A stretch of DNA of 64,000 bases from Scandinavium hiltneri (GTDB lineage Bacteria; Pseudomonadota; Gammaproteobacteria; Enterobacterales; Enterobacteriaceae), in NCBI RefSeq assembly GCF_024764835.1, contig NZ_JALIGE010000070.1, positions 1 to 64,000 on the forward strand, read 5' to 3'. This document shows positions 45,313 to 52,815 of this stretch, one piece after another. Within the stretch, counting starts at the first letter, position 1. Every line of letters begins with the position of its first letter. Made by a program: the position numbers and the translations under genes. The notes beneath the pieces are model-generated. The model did not search any database and had not been told where the DNA came from. It saw only the letters and a program-made list of their open reading frames with translations.

Positions 45313-46593
45313 ATGAGCAAATCTGAGAATCTCTACAGTGCGGCACGCGAACTGATCCCCGGCGGTGTCAACTCGCCGGTCCGCGCCTTTACCGGCGTGG
45401 GCGGTACCCCACTGTTTGTCGAACGTGCCGACGGCGCGTATCTGTACGATGTGGATGGTAAAGCCTACATCGACTACGTCGGTTCCTGGGGTCCGATGGT
45501 GCTCGGCCATAACCACCCGGCCATTCGTAACGCGGTAATTGAAGCGGCATCGCGCGGACTGAGTTTCGGCGCACCAACAGAAATGGAAGTGAAAATGGCG
45601 GCGCTGGTGACCGAGCTGGTGCCGACCATGGACATGGTGCGTATGGTTAACTCCGGTACGGAAGCGACCATGAGCGCCATCCGCCTGGCGCGCGGTTTTA
45701 CCGGGCGTGACAAAATCATCAAATTCGAAGGCTGCTATCACGGCCACGCCGACTGCCTGCTGGTGAAAGCCGGTTCCGGTGCGCTGACCCTCGGCCAGCC
45801 AAACTCCCCGGGCGTTCCGGCGGATTTTGCCAAACACACGCTGACCTGTACCTATAACGATCTGGCGTCCGTGCGTGAAGCGTTCGAGCAGTATCCGCAG
45901 GATATCGCCTGCATTATCGTCGAACCTGTTGCGGGCAACATGAACTGCATTCCACCGCAGCCAGACTTCCTGCCGGGTCTGCGCGCGCTGTGTGACGAAT
46001 TTGGCGCGCTGTTCATTATCGATGAAGTGATGACCGGCTTCAGAGTTGCCCTGGCTGGCGCTCAGGATTACTACGATGTGGTTCCGGACCTGACCTGTCT
46101 GGGCAAAATCATTGGTGGCGGGATGCCTGTTGGTGCCTTTGGTGGCCGCCGCGAAGTGATGGACGCGCTGGCGCCAACCGGTCCGGTTTACCAGGCGGGA
46201 ACGCTGTCCGGTAACCCGATTGCGATGGCTGCCGGCTACGCCTGTCTGACGGAAGTCGCCCAGCCGGGTATTCACGAAACCCTGACCAGCCTGACCAACC
46301 AGTTAGCGGAAGGCCTGCTGCGCGCTGCGCGTGATACAGGGATCCCGCTGGTCGTGAATAATGTGGGCGGGATGTTCGGCATCTTCTTCACTGACGCAAA
46401 AACCGTAACCTGCTATCAGGACGTGGTGAAATGCGATGTGGAACGCTTCAAGAAATTCTTCCATCTGATGTTGGAAGAAGGCGTTTATCTGGCACCGTCA
46501 GCGTTCGAAGCGGGCTTTATGTCCGTGGCGCATACCGAGCAGGATATCAACAACACCATCGACGCGGCGCGTAAGGTGTTTGCCAAACTGTAG
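45313..46593 (+). CDS. hemL: Glutamate-1-semialdehyde 2,1-aminomutase
   Basis: HemL converts glutamate-1-semialdehyde to 5-aminolevulinate, the tetrapyrrole precursor. The 426-aa class III PLP enzyme has the Schiff-base Lys265 in LGKIIGGGMP, the VNSGTEA phosphate-binding loop (112-118) and IIDEVMTGFR. The start at 45313 (MSKSENLYSAA) gives the E. coli length. It is divergent from clcA, with 178 bp between, and convergent with fhuB across a REP pair. Confidence 0.97.
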   Translation: MSKSENLYSAARELIPGGVNSPVRAFTGVGGTPLFVERADGAYLYDVDGKAYIDYVGSWGPMVLGHNHPAIRNAVIEAASRGLSFGAPTEMEVKMAALVTELVPTMDMVRMVNSGTEATMSAIRLARGFTGRDKIIKFEGCYHGHADCLLVKAGSGALTLGQPNSPGVPADFAKHTLTCTYNDLASVREAFEQYPQDIACIIVEPVAGNMNCIPPQPDFLPGLRALCDEFGALFIIDEVMTGFRVALAGAQDYYDVVPDLTCLGKIIGGGMPVGAFGGRREVMDALAPTGPVYQAGTLSGNPIAMAAGYACLTEVAQPGIHETLTSLTNQLAEGLLRAARDTGIPLVVNNVGGMFGIFFTDAKTVTCYQDVVKCDVERFKKFFHLMLEEGVYLAPSAFEAGFMSVAHTEQDINNTIDAARKVFAKL

Positions 46594-46601
46594 AGCTGGA
46601 T

Positions 46602-46667
46602 GCCGGGCGGCGCTCTGCTTGCCCGGCCTACAACTTGTCGCCCCGGTAAGCGAAGCACCACCGGGGA
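46602..46667. repeat. Inverted pair of REP/PU-type palindromes (BIME-like)
   Basis: The first unit, GCCGGGCGGCG followed by CTTGCCCGGCCTACAA (46602-46633), is a REP of the enterobacterial type ending in CCTACAA. The second (46640-46665) is a CCCCGG/CCGGGG palindrome whose reverse strand reads like a second REP (CCCCGGTGGTG then TTACCGGGGCGAC). The two are in opposite orientation in the 77-bp gap between convergent hemL and fhuB, the place where REPs usually sit. They may stop or stabilise both transcripts. Confidence 0.75.
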
Positions 46668-46670
46668 AAA

Positions 46671-48653
46671 TCACCGGCTCTGCTTCCTCAGCAGATAAAT
46701 AAAGTACGGTGCGCCGATAAACGTCGACAGCAGACCGGCCGGGATTTGGTACGGGAACAGCACCATCCGTCCGCACCAGTCAGCAATAACCAACATAATC
46801 CCCCCCACCAGAGCAGACAGAATCATGTGCGGCATCGTCCTGCGAAAACCCATCATCCGCGCGATATGCGGCGCCATCAGGCCAATAAAGCTCAGCGGAC
46901 CAATGGTCATTGTCGCCGTCGCCGTCAGGCTGGCGGCTAACAGCAGTAGCGCCATGCGCGTCGGAGTCAGCGCCATGCCCACCGCGCGGGCAGTGTCACC
47001 CCCGAGCGGCAGTATCGTCAGCCAGCGCCGACACAGCGGCGTCAGCGCCAGCAACACAATCATCACCAGTCCGGTGTGCAGCACCTGCTCGTACGACGCG
47101 TTATACGTAGAACCGGAAATCCAGGTGAGGATCTGCGCCATGCGCGGATCGCCACTCGCCTGCAGCATCATCAGCAGCATCGTAAACGCGGTACTGAGCG
47201 CCATCCCGGCCAGCAGCATTCGGTGCGGAGAGAATCCGCCCCGACCGGAGGCTATCAGGATAATCATCAGCGTCACCGCCGCACCCAGGCTGCCCGCCGG
47301 CAGCAGCCAGCCAAAGGCATTACCCGGCACGAAGAACAGCATCAACACCACGCCAAACGCAGCACCGGAGGAAATACCCAGCACTTCCGGGCTCGCCATC
47401 GGGTTGCCGGTCAGGCGTTGAATAATACAGCCCGCAACCGCCAGCATGATCCCGGCAATCAGCGCCGCCAGAATTCGCGGCGCACGCCACTCCATCAGTG
47501 CATTCAGTAAATCGCCCGTCGCCCAGTGCCAGCCCTGAGCATCCCGCCCGAGCGACAGCGCAGCCAGCATACCAATCAGCAACACACCACAACCGGCCAA
47601 CGCCCACACCAGCACCCGCTGGCGTTCAGCCGCCACGCGATCGCCCGCATCCATCGCCGGAGCGCTAATGCTGCGCAGACGCGGCAGCAACCACAGCAAC
47701 AACGGGGCGCCAATCAGCGCGGTGACGGAGCCGGTAGAGACTTCCATCCACACCTGTGAGAGCCACAAAATAAGCTGGTCAGAAAGCCAGAGGATCAGTG
47801 CCCCAATCAGCGGGGCCAGTATCAGACGCGAAAGCAAACGTCGCGCGCCGAGCATTTTCGCCAGCAGCGGCGCGAACAGGCCGATGAAGCCGATAATACC
47901 CACCGCATTCACCAGCAGCGCGCTGATAACAATCGCCAGCGTCAGCGCCCCGAGGCGGGCCAATGACAACGCCAGGCCCAAATTGCGCGCCACGCCGTCG
48001 TCGAGTCCCATCAGGGTTAACGGGCGCAGCAGCAGAAGTGTGAGCATCACGCCGCCGAGCAGTTGCGGCCAAAGATGCTGCACTACGCTCCAGTCGGTTT
48101 GCGTCAGCGTGCCGGTACTCCACAGGAACATGCTTTGCAGCTGGTCGTGATGGAAAATCACCAGTAGCTGGTTCACCGCGCCGCAGTACATGCTCACCAC
48201 CAGCCCGGCGAGGATCAGCGTCACTGGCGACAAACGCTTGCCCCAGGAAACGCCAAACACCAACGCGCCGACCACACAGGCCCCCGCCAGTGCCGCAAAC
48301 TGCGTTGAGAATGCGCCCGGAACGGCCCACAGCGTGGTTACCGTGATGCCAAGCTGTGCGCCGGTGGCGACGCCAAGCGTCGTCGGTTCAGCAAGTGGAT
48401 TACGTAAAACCTGTTGGAACAGGACGCCGACCAGCCCAAGCCCGGCGCCGACGAGCAGCGAGATAACCACGCGCGGCAGCAAACTGTAGTGGAACAGCAT
48501 CTGACGGATGCTATCGACGTTCGGCTGCCACAGCGCTTCCCGCCACTGCCCGCGCGGCAGCGCCACGTTAAAGTTATGCCAGCTCAGCCACGCCGAAGCG
48601 ATAAACAGCACGCAGAGAATGAATACCGGGAAACGCGCGATGCGCTGGCTCAT
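46671..48653 (-). CDS. fhuB: Ferric hydroxamate ABC transporter permease FhuB
   Basis: FhuB is the inner-membrane channel for ferrichrome and other hydroxamate siderophores. The 660-aa protein is a fusion of two FecCD-type permease halves (about 1-330 and 340-660), each with around ten helices and a coupling loop (NPLAEPTTLGVATGAQLG in the first, NPMASPEVLGISSGAAFG in the second). It overlaps the fhuD stop by 4 bp and is the last gene of fhuACDB. Confidence 0.97.
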   Translation of the reverse strand: MSQRIARFPVFILCVLFIASAWLSWHNFNVALPRGQWREALWQPNVDSIRQMLFHYSLLPRVVISLLVGAGLGLVGVLFQQVLRNPLAEPTTLGVATGAQLGITVTTLWAVPGAFSTQFAALAGACVVGALVFGVSWGKRLSPVTLILAGLVVSMYCGAVNQLLVIFHHDQLQSMFLWSTGTLTQTDWSVVQHLWPQLLGGVMLTLLLLRPLTLMGLDDGVARNLGLALSLARLGALTLAIVISALLVNAVGIIGFIGLFAPLLAKMLGARRLLSRLILAPLIGALILWLSDQLILWLSQVWMEVSTGSVTALIGAPLLLWLLPRLRSISAPAMDAGDRVAAERQRVLVWALAGCGVLLIGMLAALSLGRDAQGWHWATGDLLNALMEWRAPRILAALIAGIMLAVAGCIIQRLTGNPMASPEVLGISSGAAFGVVLMLFFVPGNAFGWLLPAGSLGAAVTLMIILIASGRGGFSPHRMLLAGMALSTAFTMLLMMLQASGDPRMAQILTWISGSTYNASYEQVLHTGLVMIVLLALTPLCRRWLTILPLGGDTARAVGMALTPTRMALLLLAASLTATATMTIGPLSFIGLMAPHIARMMGFRRTMPHMILSALVGGIMLVIADWCGRMVLFPYQIPAGLLSTFIGAPYFIYLLRKQSR

Positions 48654-49540
48654 GCCTTGCCTCCCAACGCGTTATCGAGAATACGGATAAAATTCATCAC
48701 CGACAGCGTCGCACCGTAGAACCACACGGCGGGCACGCGCTGGAAGCGCTGCTGACGCACAAACGGCATCGCCTGCCACAGCGGCGTGGCCATCAGTTTT
48801 TGCATGTCGGCTTCGTTGCCGTGGTCGAAACAGATAACGTCTGCATCTTTAAACTCGCCGAGTTTGTCGATGCCGACCACCTGGCTGCCCCAGAAGTTGG
48901 TTTCGCCCTGCCAGGCATTCACTATCCCGTACTCATCAAGGATTTGCTGGAACAGGCAGTTCGGACCGAAGGCCAGTACATGACGGGCATCGAGCAACGT
49001 TACCATCAGCAGAGGTCGTTCGCCGCGCGCGGCAAAACGCGGTTTATGCTGCGCCACAAATTCATCGAAATGGTTGAGATGCGCGTGAGCCTGGTTTTCC
49101 ATGCCCAGCAACTGGCCCATTTCCACAAGCGACCTGCGGGCATTCGCCAGCGGATGTTTGCCGTCACTGAAATTGAAACCGCGGCCCGGGGCGATACGCG
49201 CCAGTTTTTCTGGCGACGGACCATAACCTGCCGACCACACCATGTACGACGGTTTCATTTCGGTCAGCAGTTCGAGATTAGGTTCGGTACGCAAGCCAAC
49301 GTCAATCACCGACGCAGGCAGCGCCGGTTCGTTCACCCACAGGGTGTAATTGGGAATGTCGGCCACGCCATACGGCATTACGCCCAGCGCCAGCAGCAGT
49401 TCCACCGGCAGCCATTCGAGGGCCACGATGCGGTGCGGATCCACCGTCGCGGCGTGCGCGCTTTTCATCTGCCAGAGCAGCGGAGACAGTGCCATAGCCG
49501 TCAATAAACGACGACGGCTTATCGAGAGGGAATCATTCAT
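48650..49540 (-). CDS. fhuD: Ferric hydroxamate periplasmic binding protein FhuD
   Basis: FhuD carries ferrichrome-type siderophores from FhuA to FhuB. The 296-aa precursor has a twin-arginine-type signal (SRRRLLTAMALSPLLW), cleaved near AHA. The class III fold is recognisable by IVALEWLPVELLLALG and GYGPSPEKLARIAPGRG. I set the start at ATG 49540, whose A overlaps the fhuC stop (TGATG); a TTG at 49543 is less likely. The length matches E. coli. Confidence 0.95.
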   Translation of the reverse strand: MNDSLSISRRRLLTAMALSPLLWQMKSAHAATVDPHRIVALEWLPVELLLALGVMPYGVADIPNYTLWVNEPALPASVIDVGLRTEPNLELLTEMKPSYMVWSAGYGPSPEKLARIAPGRGFNFSDGKHPLANARRSLVEMGQLLGMENQAHAHLNHFDEFVAQHKPRFAARGERPLLMVTLLDARHVLAFGPNCLFQQILDEYGIVNAWQGETNFWGSQVVGIDKLGEFKDADVICFDHGNEADMQKLMATPLWQAMPFVRQQRFQRVPAVWFYGATLSVMNFIRILDNALGGKA

Positions 49541-50337
49541 CAATAAACAAAGCTTACCGGGGCAGCACCCGCCGGATGCGGCAGGATCCCCATCGGAATT
49601 CCGTAAATTTTTTCCAGCGTTTCGCCACGCATCAGCGTTTCCGGCGTGCCCTGGGCAATCATTTCGCCACCGCGCAACGCCACCAGATAGTCGCAGTAGC
49701 GCGCCGCCATGTTGATGTCATGCAGCACCGCAATCACCGTCAGCCCGCGCTGTTGGCTGAGACGATGCACCAGCGCCAGGACGTCGACCTGATGGGCAAT
49801 ATCCAGCGCCGACGTCGGTTCATCCAGCAGCAGACAACGGCTGTCCTGCGCCACCAGCATCGCAATCCACGCGCGCTGGCGTTCGCCGCCGGAAAGACTG
49901 TCCACCAGGCGATGGGCCAGCGGTTTCAGTCCCACCAACGAAATCGCTTCTTCCACTTTCTCGCGGTCCGCTGCGCCAAATCGCCCCAACGCACCATGCC
50001 ACGGATAGCGGCCAATCGCCACCAGCTCGCGAACCGTCATTCCTTCTGCCTGCGGTAACTGCTGAGGCAGATAGGCCACCTTGCGGGCAAACGCTTTGCT
50101 GTTCCAGCTCTCCAGCGGCTGCCCGTCCAGCAAAATATCGCCTTCAGAGGGCGGCTGGTGACGGCCCAACATTTTTAACAGCGTGGATTTACCTGAACCG
50201 TTATGACCGATAAGGCCGGTCACTTTTCCCGGTGGAAAGGTCAGCGAAAGCGGGTGCAGCAGCGTACGGCCTGGCACACGAAAGGTGACATCGTTCAGGG
50301 CGAACGTGGTGTCGGTATGAGTTGTGGTGTCCTGCAT
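49540..50337 (-). CDS. fhuC: Ferric hydroxamate ABC transporter ATP-binding protein FhuC
   Basis: FhuC is the ATPase of the FhuBC importer. The 265-aa protein has Walker A GHNGSGKST (about 44-52), the Q-loop YLPQQLP, the signature LSGGERQR, and Walker B RCLLLDEPTSALD. I set the start at ATG 50337 (MQDTTTHTDTTFAL), 49 bp after the fhuA stop, to match E. coli; the open frame upstream runs into fhuA. It overlaps fhuD by 1 bp. Confidence 0.96.
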   Translation of the reverse strand: MQDTTTHTDTTFALNDVTFRVPGRTLLHPLSLTFPPGKVTGLIGHNGSGKSTLLKMLGRHQPPSEGDILLDGQPLESWNSKAFARKVAYLPQQLPQAEGMTVRELVAIGRYPWHGALGRFGAADREKVEEAISLVGLKPLAHRLVDSLSGGERQRAWIAMLVAQDSRCLLLDEPTSALDIAHQVDVLALVHRLSQQRGLTVIAVLHDINMAARYCDYLVALRGGEMIAQGTPETLMRGETLEKIYGIPMGILPHPAGAAPVSFVY

Positions 50338-50386
50338 AGCGGCCAACTTGTCAAAAGGGCACGGCGAACCGTGCCCAAAGAGGAGA

Positions 50387-52597
50387 TTAGAAACGGAAGG
50401 TGGCTGTTGCCACAACCTGACGCTCTGCGCCCCAGTAGCACGCGTATTCGCTGTAGCAGCTGGAGACGTAATCACGATCGAACAGGTTGGTAACGTTCAC
50501 ACCCACCGACGATCCCGGCAGACCGAAGCGTGCCAGATCGTATTTCACGGTCGCGTCCATCAGCGCATAACCTGCCACATTGAACGATTCATACGCCTTA
50601 GGCGAGTTCGCTGAGTAGTAGCTGACGGTGTTGCCGATGTAACGTCCGCCCGCGCCGATCGTCAGACCGCTGAGCGCGGTTTCGTGGAAGGTGTAATCCG
50701 CCCACAGAGAAGCCATGTTACGTGGGATCTCTGCCGGACGTTTGCCTTCATACCAGGTATCGTGCGTGTATTCCGCATCGGTGTAGGTATAAGACGCCGT
50801 CACGTTGACGTTGGCATTCACCGCAGCCTTCGCTTCCAGCTCTACGCCACGGGAACGAATTTCGCCACCCTGCACGCTGAATCCGCTGGTCGGCGCACTC
50901 GGGTCTGCCGTCAGGTTGCCATCTTTGGTCAGCTGATACACCGCCGCCGTCAGGACAACCGGCATGTCTTTCGGCACGTACTTCACGCCCGCTTCATATT
51001 GCTTACCGTTCGATGGATCAAACGGTTTGCCCTCTTTGGTGGCACCGGAAATCGGCTCGAAGGATTCGCTGTAGCTGAAGTATGGGGAAATACCGTTGTC
51101 GAACAGATAGTTCAGGCCACCGCGCCAGGTGAACTGATGATCGTTAACTTCCGCCGTGGTATTTGACGAACGGGTCAGGGTAGACGTTTTCGCGAAGTCA
51201 TAGCGACCGCCCAGCGTCAGCACCCACTTATCCCATTCCGCCTGATCCTGCACGTACAAACCGGTCTGTTCCTGACGGTTCAGCACCGCATAAGGGAATG
51301 TCACCTTAATGTTCGGATCGCCGTACTGCGGGTTGCCCATGCTGATCGGATCGGCTGAACCATAGTCAGCATCAATGTCATTACGCATACGCATATAGTC
51401 CACACCGGTCAACAGCGTGTGATCCACTTCGCCAGTGGCAAATTTGGACTGCAGCTGGTTATCAACGGTGAAGCTGTTCAGGTTTTCATCGGAACGCACA
51501 TACGCGCGGCTGATCTGGCCCGGCGCAATGTAGCCGTTGCCATAAACAGAGCGGTACAGAGTATTCACCTGAGCGTAGCGCAGGTTCTGGCGCACGGTGA
51601 AGGTGTCGTTGAATTCATGAGAGAAGCTGTAGCCCACCATCTTCTGACGGCGCGCCATTTTGTTATCCGATTCGCCTTCGTTGAAGTCGGTTGGAAGCTT
51701 GTGCTCGTTGCCATTCGCGTCGTGGTACGGCACGACCGTTCCTTCGCGCGGCAGCCAGCCGTAGTAACCGGCATCCGGATCGCTCTGGAAGTTGCTCAGG
51801 AAGGTGAAGTCGGTTTTGTCATCCGGGCGCCAGCTAAAGGACGGTGCAATCGCATAGCGGGTGGATTTCACCATTTCCTGCTGCGCATTCTGGCTGCTGC
51901 CCAGACCGGTCAGGCGGTAAGACCACACGCCGTCGTCGTCAATCGCATCGCTGAAGTCAAAACCGGTCTGCCACAGGTTGTCAGTACCCATTTTGAACTG
52001 AATTTCTTTTAACGGCTCTGTGGTCGGACGCTTGCTGACCATGCTGACGATACCGCCCGGGTTACTTTTTCCGTACAGAACGGAAACCGGGCCGCGCATC
52101 ACTTCCACACGCTCCAGGAAATACGGGTCCATCGACATTTCAGAGTAGTTATCACCCTGAAGCTTCATGCCGTCGAGGTACTGGTTGGTGTTGACCGTGG
52201 ACGAGGTGGTGAAACCGCGAATCGACACCACATCATAAGTATTGGAGCTGCCGCGCGTGGCGAAAACGCCTGGCGTATAGGCCAGTGCTTGTTTCACCGT
52301 GGTCGGCTGCTTCATGTCCATTTCTTCACGCGTCACAACTGAAATCGACTGCGGGGTCTTTTCAATTGGGGTGTCGGTTTTCGTGGCGGTGGCGGAATGT
52401 TTGGCTGCGACAGTAGCCGCTGGGCCCCACGCGCTTTCCTGCGGCGCCGCAGGGGCGGCCGTCACAGTCAGGGTTTCTTCCTTCGGTTGTGTTGCCGCCT
52501 GTGCGTTGACAGACATGCCGCTAACCGCTGTGGCTACTACCCATGCGAGCTTGCGCAGTGAGGTATTCATTGGCTGAGCAGTGTTGAGACGCGCCAT
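50387..52597 (-). CDS. fhuA: TonB-dependent ferrichrome outer-membrane receptor FhuA
   Basis: FhuA imports ferric hydroxamates through the outer membrane using TonB energy, and in E. coli it is also the receptor for T1, T5, phi80 and colicin M. The 736-aa precursor has a signal peptide (to AQA, about 35), a TonB box (ETLTVTA), a plug domain (to about 195) and a 22-strand barrel ending in Phe. It is 11 aa shorter than E. coli FhuA. The big fourth extracellular loop is short and lacks its Cys pair; only the C-terminal Cys pair remains. Confidence 0.93.
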   Translation of the reverse strand: MARLNTAQPMNTSLRKLAWVVATAVSGMSVNAQAATQPKEETLTVTAAPAAPQESAWGPAATVAAKHSATATKTDTPIEKTPQSISVVTREEMDMKQPTTVKQALAYTPGVFATRGSSNTYDVVSIRGFTTSSTVNTNQYLDGMKLQGDNYSEMSMDPYFLERVEVMRGPVSVLYGKSNPGGIVSMVSKRPTTEPLKEIQFKMGTDNLWQTGFDFSDAIDDDGVWSYRLTGLGSSQNAQQEMVKSTRYAIAPSFSWRPDDKTDFTFLSNFQSDPDAGYYGWLPREGTVVPYHDANGNEHKLPTDFNEGESDNKMARRQKMVGYSFSHEFNDTFTVRQNLRYAQVNTLYRSVYGNGYIAPGQISRAYVRSDENLNSFTVDNQLQSKFATGEVDHTLLTGVDYMRMRNDIDADYGSADPISMGNPQYGDPNIKVTFPYAVLNRQEQTGLYVQDQAEWDKWVLTLGGRYDFAKTSTLTRSSNTTAEVNDHQFTWRGGLNYLFDNGISPYFSYSESFEPISGATKEGKPFDPSNGKQYEAGVKYVPKDMPVVLTAAVYQLTKDGNLTADPSAPTSGFSVQGGEIRSRGVELEAKAAVNANVNVTASYTYTDAEYTHDTWYEGKRPAEIPRNMASLWADYTFHETALSGLTIGAGGRYIGNTVSYYSANSPKAYESFNVAGYALMDATVKYDLARFGLPGSSVGVNVTNLFDRDYVSSCYSEYACYWGAERQVVATATFRF

Positions 52598-52631
52598 TAT
52601 TGTTCTCTGATGATATTGAGTGAATGATAAC

Positions 52632-52650
52632 GTAAACGAGAATTATTATT
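52632..52650 (-). promoter_or_regulatory. Candidate Fur box upstream of fhuA
   Basis: On the minus strand AATAATAATTCTCGTTTAC matches the 19-bp Fur consensus at about 12 positions, and further AT-rich Fur-like repeats flank it. It is about 35 bp upstream of the fhuA ATG, where Fur with iron would block transcription of fhuACDB. Confidence 0.6.
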
Positions 52651-52784
52651 ATGCCCGCAGAATAATAGGCGAAACGCGGAAGTCATAGCAAGCGGAATAC
52701 GCCCCTGGCAGCATTGAGGGTTTAAAAAATAACCGCAGGGTAAGTAGGGAGTTAAAAGAAGGTTAAAACAAGGGTCGAAATTGC

Positions 52785-52812
52785 CCCTCCCCTTAAAAGG
52801 GTGAGGGGCTCA
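52785..52812 (-). repeat. GC-rich palindrome after mrcB (possible terminator)
   Basis: On the minus strand GCCCCTCACCC-TTTTAA-GGGGAGGGGC (about 52784-52810) forms a stem directly after the mrcB stop, but no T run follows. It resembles the CCCTCACCC/CCCTCTCCC repeat class frequent in enterobacterial gaps, and a related palindrome lies on the other side of mrcB (55449-55469). Confidence 0.5.
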
Positions 52813-52815
52813 GGC

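Noticed and set aside
43707..45320. A ClcA form with 62 extra N-terminal residues
   Set aside because: The extension runs through the clcA-hemL promoter gap and has no homology to ClcA. The ATG at 45134 gives the family N-terminus.
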